The notes under the pieces were generated by a model. It made no database searches, was not told the origin of the DNA, and saw only the letters and a list, made by a program, of their open reading frames with translations. The translations under genes and the position numbers were made by a program. From assembly GCA_013365325.1 (NCBI GenBank), contig JABVXV010000017.1, positions 248,001 to 312,000 on the forward strand: a stretch of 64,000 nt of DNA, given 5' to 3'. Position 1 is the stretch's first letter, and every line of letters begins with the position of its first letter. Source of the DNA: Dipetalonema caudispina (taxonomy: Eukaryota > Nematoda > Chromadorea > Rhabditida > Onchocercidae). This document shows, piece by piece, positions 40,489-54,393 of the stretch.

Positions 40489-41642
40489 ATGCGACCATTA
40501 TCGGATGAAGAAGCGGAAATTGTTTTTAGAAAGTTAGCGCACTATATTGGCGACAACGTGAGATCGCTGGTTGAACGAGGAGACGCCGCTTACTGTTTTA
40601 GGTTACACAAGGTGATGTATTAAATTAGTCAGATTGGAATTTCCGATTACAAAGTAACATGCAAATTTTTGAAGGACCGGGTGTATTATTGCACTGAGAC
40701 GCTGATGCGGAAAGCAGCTTGTGTGTCGCGAGAGCCATTGCTTAGCTTCGGTACATGTCTTGGCAAGTTCACGAAAACGAAGAAGTTTCGAATGCATATC
40801 ACCGCGCTTGACTACATAGCACCTTATGCCAAAGTACATCTTTAAAAACTAAACTGAAATTGAAGATCAGTAGTCATAAAAACAAGTGTTAGGGCTGGCA
40901 TGTATGGGATGGCAGTTTGTTTGTTTGTCAAGACTTGATGAGTTTCAATGTAACTTAGGAAGATTTATTTCTTCTCTTTTATTGTAAAGGTATTTTTGAT
41001 AATTTGATAATCCTTTCAGTTTTCATCAGGTGAGCATTTTCAAGAAACTTATGGTTCTTTTTTCTGAATTTTAGTGTAAAATTTGGGTAAAACCGAGTGC
41101 AGAGCAACAGTTCTTGTATGGTAATAATGTACTAAAATCGGGAATGAATCGAATGACAGAAGGTGCTGGATCGCATCAAGGAGTTGTTGTGTATAATATG
41201 AATGATTTACCACTCGGATTTGGAGTTACAGCTAAGGTAAGATGAATTTTTCTCAAATTTCTTTTTCGGAATCAAAGCAAAGCATAATGTAATAAGATAT
41301 CTCGAATTTATTAAATATACGTTAGCTTGCGATAAATGACTTGAAGAGTCACAGCAAGCGTTTTGTAATTCCGAATACGCTATTAGAGTCTTCCCTAGTT
41401 GTGTTTCAACTTGCAATTTTTAAAAAATTTAAAGCTTAGGCTTCGATTCCGTTCCGTTTGTCAAATTTATTTGAAAGAAAATACGAATTAAAAGTGAGAT
41501 AATTCCATAGTTAATAATTTTTTTTGAAAGGATATTCATTTAGAGCACTGCGGAGTGTAGACGCGCTGATCTAACATCTATTGTTGTATTACACCAGGCG
41601 GATCTCGGAGAGTATATTCGTAATGAAGCTATGTTAACTTAA
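40489..41642 (+). CDS. NIP7: NIP7, 60S ribosome biogenesis factor
   Basis: NIP7 is a nucleolar pre-rRNA processing factor with a C-terminal PUA RNA-binding domain. Four exons (40489-40611, 40675-40833, 41075-41236, 41544-41642) give 180 residues, the same length as the human protein. It begins [16 protein letters not shown] and has [92 protein letters not shown] and [12 protein letters not shown]. Every exon junction is in phase 0. The ATG lies one base after a strong acceptor, so this mRNA is probably spliced-leader capped. Its short distance behind CDC6 suggests an operon. Confidence 0.97.
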
Positions 41643-41827
41643 TATAATCCCATTATAATAATGTCTGTCTTGTGTCAGTTTTTTATTTTGGAAATTTATA
41701 AATTCGGGACAGTTGAAAAAAAGTGTTTGCTATGAAATTATGAAATACACGGAGTCCAGGCAAGTAGCAGAAGGCAAATTTGACAGAAACTCATTGGGAT
41801 TTAGGTTCTTGAAAATCTACTTCAAAA

Positions 41828-44057
41828 TCAAACTTCGGAGTAAAATTTCGCTATATTTGCGCTAGCACCCTTGGTTATACCCAGAAATTTTTCGGATAGA
41901 GCTGTTGCTCGTTGTTCTTTTGGAAGTGAAGCGTAAAAAACTGTGAGTGCTGCAAAAGATGGAAACCGATCAACAATAAGTGATGCTTTGCGAACACTGA
42001 TCTGTGGGCATACGACAAGTTGCCGCAAGAATACATCTTTGACGCTACGACATTGAGTTTTTTTTGACGTTTTTTGGAATTTCTCAAAACTCATTCCTGT
42101 GAGCTGAAAATAGAAAAAATTAGCTTTCCTAAAAAGTTTTACTGATCTCCGCTTTCCTATGTTTTTGCGATCTACTCACAGCACTACTATGATTTGTGAA
42201 AAACAAACTAATGTTATTCGATGAGTAAAGCTAACCTCTTGGGTAGTTGCTTTTCTTACTAGTCGTTCTGCAATTTTAGACAAAACGAGTGACGTATGCT
42301 CCACATTGCTGGTACGATAAACCAAAAATCTATAATTCACTTTAAATGATGTACATGAAAGTGTGGAAATAAAGTTATGTAAAATTGCAAGGAAGTACCG
42401 ATTTTCGATATGAGTAGTAACGAGCGCTTGTTCAAGAGCAGGCTCGCAAATCGTGAACCCTTCCAAGATATAAACTATATTTGGAATGCCAACTGATATC
42501 AAGCGTTGTTTCTGCTCTTCGTATCTGGAATTACAAACGGTTTAATGATAATTAAGAGGATGTGATTTTTCTTTCATTAACATCTTATTTCTAGGAAGCA
42601 AACAAAAGACTCATACCTTTTTTGCACTATACTAGACCATAGATCGTCAAGTGTCTTGCGTTCGATAATGGTATCGAGTACCATCTCTGTGCCATCACAC
42701 ATACGCATTATCCACAAGTAATCGCCAACAGATAATGAACGCATCTCGTAAAAAATCCCCTACAAATGAATAATCTTTCTAGCACTCAGCAAATTTCCTC
42801 GACCAGTTCTTGACAGGAGCTTAACACTGACCTTTTTGTGGAACAAGCTGCACATTCGTTGGAATTTCCTTATGTTGGCACTTTCTCGATTGTCAATAAT
42901 CAGTATTATCTGGAAGAAAAATCGAATTGCAACCAATGAATACTACTTAATTCCAACTAACTTTAAACATAGTACACAGATGTTATTATAATATTAATAA
43001 AATTATGAAGTAAAATCATACTTGGGCAGTACTAAATGCAGAAGGATGGTAGACAATGCTATCATCACATCCTTGTGATAAAGTGCAAACTTGTTCCATT
43101 TTATCATCATCGGTAACAGGACTGATCAATCCAATGTCGTCAGTTACGTCTATCAACTTAACGTTCAGCGCGCCAGGTCTTTGAATAACTTGTACTTCTT
43201 CACAGTACTGTTCATTTGCAGTCCTTATAGAACTAGTATTTTCGCTTTCTAACGCTACTTTCTTCGATAATTGTAATGGTTGAACTGTTCTAGTAAGACG
43301 TTTATGTATATAATTACTACTTGGTTTACTTGGTTCCACCACATTTTCAACATCCACACGTTGAGCCAAGTTTTTTACACTCCTTGATTTGATGAGATCA
43401 ACACTATCCATGAACAATGCTTCCACAGTTCGAGGCTGTCCGGATTTCTTTTTTAGAAAATCTGAACCATTGAGGAATCGTAAAAATTCCCCCTTTTTCA
43501 TCTGATTGATTTGTTTCAAAGTTGGTACAGCCAAATTTTGTGAGCAAAATACATTCCACGCTTCCTCAAGCTTTCGAGCTATTTGATCACCAATACCTGG
43601 AATAGTCGAACATTAAATAACCACTAATGAATCCAATTTTATGTGTGATGGTCTGTAGTAAAAATAAGGTATGTGAATTTTAATCATAATTTTATCTTCT
43701 CCATTTTAAAACGACCTTATTCCCCATGAATGTAGGGCTGTGATCTGCATCATCGAACAAAACTGTGCATTACTACTATTGCAATTCGGTAACTTTCAAT
43801 ACTTTCTTCGACTAGGTACTGTAATCAGAGAGGACATGACCTCCATAAAGAATGAGAAAAAAATAAGGTGGATTACCTCGGATATTTTTGAGATCTGTAA
43901 ATGTAGCAATATCTAAAGGATATGCTCTCAAATTGATCAATGCTCGGCATAAAACGGAACGAAAATTCCGGTCATCCACACTCTCTTTCCAGTCCAATAA
44001 CACCCCTACGTAAAATCTGTTCCGTGGGAAAATACGACGTATTTTCACCTGCTTCAT
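41828..44057 (-). CDS. MUS81: MUS81 structure-selective endonuclease subunit
   Basis: MUS81 with EME1 cleaves branched DNA at stalled forks and recombination intermediates. Six exons (44057-43877, 43596-43022, 42909-42832, 42759-42617, 42524-42236, 42103-41828) give 1542 nt, 513 residues (human 551). A basic N-terminal helical region leads to a helix-hairpin-helix (RGIGDQIARKLEEAW). The XPF-type nuclease domain starts IILIIDNRESANI, continues MRSLSVGDYLWIM and has the active-site signature IIERKTLDDLWSSI. YEEQKQRL and IVYILEG follow. The C-terminal HhH region is RSVKDVFLRQL to SLIVDRFPSFAAL. A DNRE in place of the animal MUS81 DIGE-type motif is notable. An acceptor (ttctatag) lies just upstream of the start. 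No EME1 gene is visible nearby. Confidence 0.93.
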
Positions 44058-44261
44058 TGGTCACCTCGTTACTATAGAAGAATGCCTGGAAATCTATGTG
44101 AATGCAACACCGAACTAGTGATGAGGAAAAGTTCTCATGATATCGAAATCATTCAGCATCATTCAGAATAAACCGTTTCGTACTGTCCTCTCTCTCTCAA
44201 CAGAAATCAGTAAGTAGGTGGCTGTATACAAATGGTCCTTAGACTTGACTTAATAGAATGA

Positions 44262-44970
44262 TCATTTCGAAAAAGTATATGAATGAAGAAACTCATTGTT
44301 CATAGTGTTTGCTATGAAATTCTTTTGCCGGGCAAGAAGTTGGGCTAATATCACTAATATTGATGTCCCCAGTAAGATAACGAAAACTGAGAACCATAGG
44401 CGGATAAAAACCAGGTAAAAATTTGTATTTCTAAGCAGGTAAACCGAAAAAATCAACATTTATTTAATAGAATGAATCCAACAATGAAGAAAAATGCAAG
44501 ATCACTGTATTACCTCGTCATTGTACAGGACACGAAGAACAATAGACGATGAATGAATGAAACAATGACAATCAGCACTGAAAATTCGAATATTTGACCT
44601 AATGTTGCATTTATTATTGCGCGTATATATAGAAATTTAACTTGAACAAAGTGAGAAAATACTTAAAACTCAATGAACTTTCTAAACGGAAATGAAGCGA
44701 TCCTGAAAATTTCCCTATTTACTCTCTTCAATTCTGCTCTCCCTCCACTTTTTTGTTGTAACGTTCTTCCCAGTAGTAAATTATTTTATAGAAATGCTAT
44801 ACACTGCATTGACCTGATTAAATAGAGGTACGGAAAGTTTTTGGCAGCTTAGCCCAGTGTGCACCGCATCCTTATAACAGCAAGTATCGCATGAGGAACT
44901 GAAGTAATCATAGTAATAACACACTGAAGCAGTCTTAGAAAACTGTGAGTGTATTATCGGTCTTTGCAAA
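44262..44970 (-). CDS. Possible small cysteine-rich single-pass membrane protein, exons incomplete
   Basis: A block at about 44955-44832 (minus) reads SVCYYYDYFSSSCDTCCYKD and then SCQKLSVPLFNQ before a donor-like gtcaat. A second block at about 44437-44262 opens behind acceptor gcttag and contains a membrane segment (LWFSVFVILLGTSILVILAQ) followed by a basic stop-transfer and a TAA. Together they suggest a short cysteine-rich ectodomain plus one membrane helix, loosely like VOPP1-type proteins. No signal-peptide exon could be placed. This is tentative. Confidence 0.25.
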
Positions 44971-45461
44971 CACCAAGACGGATGTTAAATCTGAAAGAAA
45001 AAAAAACGACTTGCAAGTTGTCAGGCAGTTCGGATGAAAAAATGCTAGAAAATAGCATAAAAACTGAAACATGAAACAAGAAATGGTTCAGAAATAAAAT
45101 AATAACATGAACCAATTGATAGAGGTATAATTGACTACCATACCGGGCTTTACAACTCCAACATACACATATACAGAGAGGCAAAATATTTTGTACGCAA
45201 ATAGCAATATTAAAAACAGGTCTGACATTTAATAAACAAGAGCCAAACTATATCGAGTCTGATGTTTCAGCTATCTAGAGAGTATAAACAAATACCATTG
45301 AAAGCAAATGAATTTCAAAAAGTTTGTGAAGGTTGCTTTTCTTCAGGAATTTATGAAATCGACATAAAAGATGGCACAGTGATTTTTGCATAAACAAATT
45401 CAAACTCATCCTTAACACAAAGTAATGATCAAATTCTACATAACAAATACCTCTTGTATTA

Positions 45462-48400
45462 TCAGTAGGAGTTGTGAACTTTATTTTTTCGTGAGTACTG
45501 GCCATCACCAAGCCGTGCCAAATATTCTGCCACAAACTTCCGTGCTTTATCTCGTACTGATTCTGTGACTTTAAGCTCCGTTTCACCGACTCGTTTCAAC
45601 TCTTTTTCTAATATCGTGTGCGTCAGCTGCAAAATCATAACTTCGTCTAAAAGCATTAATGCCATCATTTCTTATGAACACTCAACATTGAGTAAAAAAA
45701 ACTATCCAGCACATCATATGGTCTGCATTAGTCATTTGATGAAGGAAATAGCATGAAGTTATTCTTCCAAAAAATCAACAAAACATTGCTAAGTATAAGC
45801 AAAGCCGATTGTCATGCGTTATTGAAGAAATGAAAGACAAAGCTACACTAAGCTATCCTAAAGTAAAAAACCCAAATCAGCCTTACTTTCCGCAAAACAT
45901 ATTTATAATCATCAGCAGATGCAAATTTCAGCTTTCGAATTGGCTCCAACATGCCGCCAACATACTTCACTATCTCAACTTTGAATGTCGCACGCGTATC
46001 AATACGATCTGTCGTAGTGTCAGCTGAAGCATTTCCGCCTTCAGATTCATCGGGCAAAGTCCATACGGATTCTCTAAATAGGATTATATATATAAAGACA
46101 ACCGTAGTTTTTACGAAATTTGAGGATCTTAACTTCTGCACATTTTATTTTTCATTGCTACCATACTGATCGTCGATAAGCATAAAAAATTGTAGTGCAA
46201 CGTACACATGCGGCACAAAAAAACGTGAAATAAAGGCATTCTCCAGTCAGTGTCTATCGATATTGCTAATGGATTCAAAGCCACTCATACTCTTTGCAAG
46301 TAGTGAATGGTAAGAGTCGAAAATATATGGACTTGGTAACAGATGGAGCTACAAATGTCAGCAATATATAACTAAGTAACAGCAAACAGTAATATCTACC
46401 ATACCTGGTTTCTTTATTGTAATAATAAACAGCTCCTTCCTCCGTCGTGGCTTGTATCCACAACGACTGTTTAGTTTGTGAAGGTGGAGGAGGTGGAGGC
46501 ACACCACTCATGTTATTTGATTCTTGTGCAGCCCTTTTTTGTGCCTCTTGCAAACGTTTTCTGATTTCTGCTCGTTTTGCCTTGAGTGCTACCAAATGCT
46601 GAAATGGTTTAATTTGGATCCACACATGTTGAAAGTTTGCCTCAACTGGAAGGAAACTGAAACACTCGCATAACTTCAAAAACTAACTTTCTCGAGCATT
46701 TCGATATCTTCATCTGTCGGGTTTTCTACATCGATTGGACCAATTGTAAGCATATTTGGATTTTCTTCCGGTGTTTTAGGTCGTTTTGGTGGTGGTGGAG
46801 AGGGCGCTTCTAAGATACTCGTCATTTCTGTCGTGTTCTGTAAGGTTGAACTAATTACACGAAATTAAAAGTTTAAAGACAAAATTACTGAAGTGAATTT
46901 AAAAAAAACTCTTGATCACTGCCACATTCAAATCAGAATGGGATGAACGCACTACTACCGACAACAGATTAATATGGATCACCTGCGGAGTTAGTGGACA
47001 CGGTAGCATTCCCATCATAGGATACTGTTGCTGCTGATAATAGTCAATAAATTGTTGGTAAGCAGCAGAGGAAGGATCATATTTTGCATAAACGGTGTTC
47101 CAGTCGAAAAATTCCGGGAATGATTGTTCACCGTATGAAAAATTTATTGAGTCTGGTAAACCAGCAGCAAATAATGCTTCCGGAAGAAGCTTTGGTGGTG
47201 GAGGAGCGTAGAAATCATAATCTGTAGCATACAGTTCATACATTGAACTCGGATTTCTTTCACCAACAATATCAAACCGTGAACGACGCTTCTTTGGTCT
47301 ATTTTCTCCTTCATCATCTTCGTTAATGCGCGATGGGTCAGCTACAGTTATTGGTGACTGCTTGAAATCATCGTTTTCGAGATGCGTCAAATCTTTGACG
47401 AAAATTGGTAAATCAGCTAAAACAAACCAAACTTCATGCTAAAAAAAAGCTATGTTTTAGAACGAACTCATCTGAATCATACAGGATCGAGTGAAAGCAT
47501 TTTAAGTTATATGAAGTGATACATACTTTGAAGCACAACACTGCTGCTCAAGTAATAACAGATTTTCCTGATGATTAATAATATACATGAAGAAATGAGG
47601 ATAAAATATGAAATATATGAACATGTCACTTCTTGCTATGATTCAAAAAAGATTACGTTTGGGGAAACGACGCCGGTCAAAGCATCGTTTTTTGGGCGGT
47701 GGTCCAAATCCACTTAACCTCCATAGCGTGCTGCCATCATCTTTCTTGTCTACTATAACTCGTTTGCTCTTTTCATCTTCATCAGTTTTCTAAATTGGAA
47801 GCAAAATACATGTAACTACAAGTATGCGTAAGAGCAGAGCGAATTTTCAAACTTAGCCACGATAAAAGCACGAACTTCAAAAAAATGAAAAACAGAAACT
47901 TACTCGCACATAACGACTGATATCATGTTGAGCTGGAATAGGACCCGTGCGTTCCCGACGTGGAATTCGATATTCTTCGCGCAAATTACTCCACTTAAAC
48001 TCAATATGTTACAAAAATACATAATTTGGAAATAAATCCAAAAAAAGTATATATATACATATATATATATAAAACACCAAAACATTTGATATGATCAACC
48101 TTTCCCATCAATTTTGCAGCTTTTGTAACCATTTCGTAGTGCAAACTTTCTATTACAGAATCTGGATCTTTTGGTAACGTTAAAGCTGAATATTTGGAAG
48201 TGGAAGGTATATCACAACACACTGCATCTACTAATCTCCTTACGACATCTTCCACAACTTCATCTACTGGACCTCTCTGTAAAATGCATGATTCTTGCAA
48301 GTTGAGAATGTGAACAAAAGTGTATGGAATCGGCATCAAAAAAAGAAAAATACCATAGAAAAAAATCAGGAACAGAAGACTCACTTTGCTAGCAATTTTT

Positions 48401-51400
48401 TCCACGGTTGAAGCTAAATGACTATCGATAACTTGATTCTTATTCACTATAGGCATAACGTCCAGCAAATCAAGTGATTTGATTTGCAACTGCAGAACAG
48501 ACTGCTCATCGTCAATTGGGTAATCAGTAGCTAAGAAAACGTATAAAAGCCTCAGACCTGCAATATTAAGCTTTCATAATGTTTTATAAGTATGCTCCGC
48601 ATTTTGAATCAAAAATATGAAACAACAAAATCATATGAGCGCAGCATGACTATGCAAGAAAACAGATTTAACTCGAAGTGTGATTAACAAAACGAACCAC
48701 TTTCTTGGATGAAAAGCCGTAGTACATCAGGATGAGCAAATCGGATACATTGTATCAGGGAAGAACGCTGTGGTGCTTGTTCTACTTGTACCATTAATCT
48801 AACGAGATCACGAACTTGAGTACGGTTTCGAGGAGGTCCTCGTGACAAAGCATTCACTATTGCCTAAAGATATGCCATTAAAATATTCTAAAGAGAGAAA
48901 AAAAAATTCTACTGAAAATAGAATATATGATGTAATAAAGTATGCTACGAAAATACCTTGTTGCAACGTTGAACTGATGGTTGCCTCTTCCTCTTTTTCG
49001 CGATGCGTGAACTTTTTTCCTTCTTTTCTGATTTCAACTTGCGCTTGGCCAATGGAACTTCATCATCCGTTTCACTTTCTTCAACTTCGGCTTCTTCACT
49101 CATTTTGTCCTCTTCTCCTTCTTCGCTTTCACTATCATCACCTATTCGGCCTCGACAATTTGCAGCACCGCAGAAGCATCGTTGTGCTTTCCGCCTAAAT
49201 TCAGTCAACTTTTAAATAATGTGACTTACATTTTAATCACTTTATCATGCAAACTAGAAAAATATCTTACTTCCAATGCTTGCTATTTGTTTGCCCATAT
49301 AGGATTTCATAATGACCGTTTCTTTGCAGAATATTGTTGCTGTACCACCAAGATACTACGCAAAGATGTGAAGTGAAATCTAACATTCCAACTTGCAACA
49401 GTTCTCATAAAACGATACTCGATACTGCTGATAGGATTTGGTAATTACGACATGAAACGCAAAAAATTACCCGTAACGCTCAAGTTGATAGTCGAAAACA
49501 ATTTCTTCTCCCAAGGCAATTGGCTTGATCACGAAGAAACCCACTCTTAACTGGCGGTCAACTGTCCACTGTAATCATTTTTTTTAATAAATTTTTATAA
49601 AATGCTCCATCAAAACCATCCATAAACACTCATCAAAATCCTACTGCCTGTTTAACACATCTATTTAAGCAAATTACAATTCGTAATATAAAAAGGAATT
49701 CACAAGAAACTGCGATTATAGCTTATCAGAGAATTTTTGACTCAAACTTCTACACTGCAGTAATCATTGTAGCTTGTCTCCTCCACATTTACGCAAAAGT
49801 CTCATTCTTATTTTTCTTTCATGAAATTAACAGCAATTAAAAAAGTTTTGGTGACATCGAACCAGTGTGGCAAATAATAGGTGAAAATTTTCATTGAATT
49901 CTAACTATGAAGTTGTGTTACGATGTAAGCTAACAACGCAAAATTTCATGTTGAAAGATGAAGTGGATATTTCGGATAAAAGAAAGTAATAATCTTACAA
50001 AAAAACTCTAATATAATAGTGGAAATACTTTATATCCAACTAGACCACCTATAACTAACCTAAAGCTACTCATTTTAAAAGTCATCTTGATAAATTACAG
50101 TTGTCTCGATACTCTTGTGCATTTCAGCATATTATTTTGATCGTCTTTTCGCAGAATCCATAGCAAGCGAATTTCAGGAAAACTCACCAATTTTGGCATT
50201 GCACTCCGGTACTCGACAACTGTAATTTAAAAAGACAATTCACAACATCTAATACTACTGGATTTCTCTAACAGATATTTCAAAAGACATTCAAGTTAGA
50301 ATTTTATGACTGATAAAAAAAGCAATTTCTCAATCTCTTTGAACACAACAACTTATTTGAAATAAATAAAAGCGAAGTGGAAGCAAAAAAAACTGGATGG
50401 ATCGCAATACAAACGACCACAAAAAAATAACATGTACCTTCTGACTTTCACAATTCGGATCACAAGAATGATTTATGAATCGTGAAACATTCCCTTTCGC
50501 AGTTGCATCTATCACAGCACCGTTTTTTAGCGCCATGAGATAGTGATGCACATGTTTCGGATCTTTACCATACCTGGAAACCCAGAAAGTCTTTCTTTGG
50601 TCTCGAAAATAGCTGATGTCTACCGTTCTTTTTTTCCCAATAGTCATATTTCGAAAACAATAACCTTCTTCCACGACGTATCATTTCTTCAGCATCAATA
50701 ACCTCACCAACGTATTCAATGATGAAACGGCCACTGAAATTTTTAAAAACTAAGCAGATATGACCAAAATAAAAATGATACACCATCTTACCTGGAACAC
50801 TCTTACCAGATAGAAAATGTTATATTTTGCAGGATGTGAAACAGGAATTTAGGTGTGTTTTTAATTCTGATCTAACAAGGAATAAACTTCCAGCATGATA
50901 AAAACCATGATTACTAAAAGAATCTGGTAAAACATACGGCTCAAGCGGTTCCGCAGCTCTTAATCCCCAGCCTTTTACACCTGCATTGAATACTTCCACT
51001 TTCGCATATTGTTTCTGGAAATACAAACATGAAAGACCTTATATTACTTTATATTTTCATCTTGAACCAAAAAATTCACCCGAAGAATTTGAAATGTTGT
51101 ATGACTAACATTATGAAACCGCCTATTGGCACACCCCACTCCACTTGGACACCGCGATCCACATTCGGTATAAAGCTCTCGATTGATGCAGCCGGAACTG
51201 CAACCACGACCTTCCGCTATTTCCGCCGAAGTTGGTTCACAAAAACAACGCACAACCTGTAACAAATGAATGAATATCTTTTTCGTAATCTCCTCACTGT
51301 CACGAAATAAAAGAGATTTAACTTTCAAGTATATGAATTATATTGGAAGTATCGTCGACTAAAACTGAAGGAATTTCTACCTACCTTAGCCTCTTTAATT

Positions 51401-54110
51401 AGGTTTTCATCACAGAGTATAATATTTTCATCCAAATGTTCATATTGTGCAGGTTGACTGGCTGGCTTTAGCAGCACAGTGGAAATTTGCAGCGTTGAAA
51501 CATCAGATTCCCCTTCATTTTCATTCAAAGCCAACGTAGTTTCCGGTAGTAACGGTTCACCGTTTGTCGAATCATTTAAATGAGTAGGTTCGTTTACAGT
51601 ACCAGCGGTTTCTGGGATCTGTTCCCGCGCTTCAGCAGTTCGTAAAATGCCAAGATCTGATGATGAAAGTATTTTGGGTGTAGAATTAAAGGAATACATT
51701 GAAACTGATGTTGCTGATGAAACAGAGGATAGTGAAGATTCTTGTTCACCTTCTCCATTTGTTTCAACTTTGGAAACATCCATCCTCCATTGTTGCTGAA
51801 GAAATACTGATTCTGATTGTAATTTCTCTTCTTTTAAGTGAAGCTCCTGTGGAAAATGCATCGCAAACCACGATGCAACTGTTCCCTGGACAGTGGCTTC
51901 TGTAGCTGTCTCAGTTTCATCATCCACCAAAGCTACTGAGTTCGTTTCCAAACCGCGATTGTATTGAAGATTTGAAGAGGACTCTAAAATATTACTGCAG
52001 TTCGATCCCGGACTTTTGCTAAACGTTGACTGCTCTTCACTTGCTTTCTGTGGCACTGTCTTTTGCTTTACAAACTGATTATCTAAAAACTGCATTTCAT
52101 GCTCCAAATAACCTGATTGGTCCTGTTTGGATAATGAATTGGTACTCTGCGACTGAACACTCGGTTTCGACTTTGGAGAGCATGGTGGGAGGGCTATTTC
52201 TCCAAGGTCTGCGGACTGTTGAACTAAAGATTCTGTGTGGTACGAACTTTCGCTTGTATCAAAATCTAAACTTTCAGCAAAAGCTCTTGCACCCAGCGAA
52301 GTTTCCGTACATCTCAATGTTGGCTTCAGCTGTTCTTCAGGATGTAATTTCGGCAATTCGCGTGCCTTAACCTCCGGTTCCCAAATCTTCACACCCCCGC
52401 TAGGAAGTTCTTTTGGTGTCTTCGTGAATTTCCATTTAATTATTACTTTTGCCTTATCCAGCGTAGCTTCGGAAGCAAGTTTATCCTCTGCAGTGAGAGA
52501 TGAAAGTTCACAGCTAGCGTCATCAATCAGTTCAGATGGTTCGGGTGGTAAGGCTATATCACAAGGATCACATGGAAGTGCTATTTTGTTCAGCGATAGG
52601 TTACTAATTTGGTTATTTCCACGCTCCGTTGCAACGGATATTTCAACATTCTTAGTACATTTTCCTACTTTCGTACTGGCAATCTCTAACGCAGCTACGT
52701 CGTTTATACAAATCTTTTCCCCTCCATTTTCATTACTCGTTTTGTTATAAGCTCCATTGCGCGCCTCATCTAAACCAGTTGTACATGTTTTTACGACGGT
52801 TTCATTTGTATTCGACGTCAAAGCATCATTTAATTGTATGCAAAATGGTGCTCCTACATCCCATCTCGAAGGCCTTTTCACTTCTAAATTCGCAACATTT
52901 CCCTGAGTGTGCATATTGATTCCAATCGTCTCCGGTTCTTCATTTTCCACATCTCTTTGTGTAAGGAAATTCGCGGGTTTTTCCATCTCCGAAATAATTT
53001 CATACTCGTCCTTTTCATCGACATCCATATCGACCTAAAAAAAAGGCTTTAAAATCAAAACTTCTAACGACTTGGAGGGAAATTCCAATAAGATAGGATG
53101 CGAGTCGCTAACTAACCATTACTAATTATGTATATGTCCGTACAAATTACTGCTAAGACATTCTTGTTATTTCGTATCTGTCAACTAAAGTTGTTGTTGA
53201 AATTGAAAACAAATATTCAACTCTCTCCATCTTGGCTGCTAACTCATGGCAAGGAATAATGGACCAATTACTTTTAATCATTTGACTAGTGCGGAATATA
53301 GAGATAAGATTTGCAAGGAACGCTTGCTGGCACGTTTAGTTAATGGATTGTATATCAAAGAAAACTTTGGTAAAAAAGTGTATTGTACACTTCTACTTTG
53401 ATATAAAATGCCGCAATCACAAAAATCACTATTGGTTTAAACATTTGATAAAGACATGTTTCTATTGCAACAACCAAACTATAATTATTTTAATCGTTCT
53501 ATTTACTAGTTACTTCTCTAATTTATACTACTGAAAACGCCTTTCACAATACCACCACAAAAGATGAATAATTTAGGACACAAAAGACTTGTCAGTTGAA
53601 CTCATCAAAGTTCTTATAATAAATATCTAAGAGTTCATCTAATCTTGACCGACTTCAGCAAGTTTTTTTGAAAAAAATTTATTTCCCAATTTCATTCTTA
53701 AACTGCATTACCGACTTTCAAGGTGATTACATCATATAGATAGATAGAAAAACAAATTTTCCCACAGAAAATTTGCCTAAACATTACAATATCATCAATT
53801 TCAAATACAATGTGATACCCACACACCTTAAATTACATTACTCATCAAATACTAGTCAACACCACTGATCGAACAGGCAGGTAACTGTGAAGAAACGTAA
53901 TTTGTCAAGATCTTCTACCAGGTGTTGTGTTTTTGCATATAAAATATATATTCCGCTGTCACCTTATTTATAATTATCATTAGTAGAAATTGTGAAAATC
54001 TGCTGTTACAAATAAGTTAATTCCCGAAATAAACTTACTATTTCAGTTGAATCCTTTTTGTCATCCACTTCTTCCACTAGCCAGCGTTGCTTCATTAATT
54101 TAATACTCAT
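45462..54110 (-). CDS. SETD2: SETD2-type histone H3 lysine-36 methyltransferase
   Basis: SETD2/Set2 trimethylates H3K36 during transcription by riding on phosphorylated RNA polymerase II. Eighteen exons run from 54110-54039 and 53034-51385 (a 550-codon low-complexity exon) through 51256-51110, 51014-50938, 50733-50665, 50573-50438, 49568-49471, 49194-48957, 48863-48698, 48557-48385, 48276-48100, 47993-47904, 47789-47657, 47416-46983, 46837-46688, 46598-46405 and 46073-45887 to 45626-45462, about 1451 residues. Order of domains: AWS ([28 protein letters not shown]), SET ([65 protein letters not shown]), post-SET ([10 protein letters not shown]), an acidic/basic linker, a proline-rich part, a WW domain ([21 protein letters not shown]) and a C-terminal SRI domain ([24 protein letters not shown]). 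The C. elegans counterpart is met-1. Confidence 0.95.
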
Positions 54111-54393
54111 GTCTTATTCTGGACAGCAGTGAAATGAATTATAAGGACATTTCCAATAAATCAGCGAAATCCTAAACACATAAAATCTTTCGGTTTGAGC
54201 TCGTTTATAAGGCAATGATCGCACGCAGTATCGTTCCAATACAGTACCTTATTTAACGACGCCAAATCCAAAAAAGTAGAGCGGTATCAAGACCCTTATT
54301 AAGTGTACATTATTATATTGTTCCGGTAACTGATGAATACAATTATTTCAGATACATCAAACAGAAAAAAAAAAAAAAAACGACTGGAAAAAA
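54111..54393. promoter_or_regulatory. Divergent spacer upstream of SETD2
   Basis: Separates the SETD2 start from the unidentified plus-strand gene. Contains a tttcag acceptor near 54351 followed by a poly(A) tract of about 18, just before the plus-strand ATG. Confidence 0.4.

Noticed and set aside
48040..48072. (AT)n tract in a SETD2 intron as a regulatory element
   Set aside because: Ordinary microsatellite in an AT-rich intron with no other signal.
52026..52750. Plus-strand open frames of 114 and 171 residues
   Set aside because: They are antisense to the long SETD2 second exon, which has clear continuous coding evidence.
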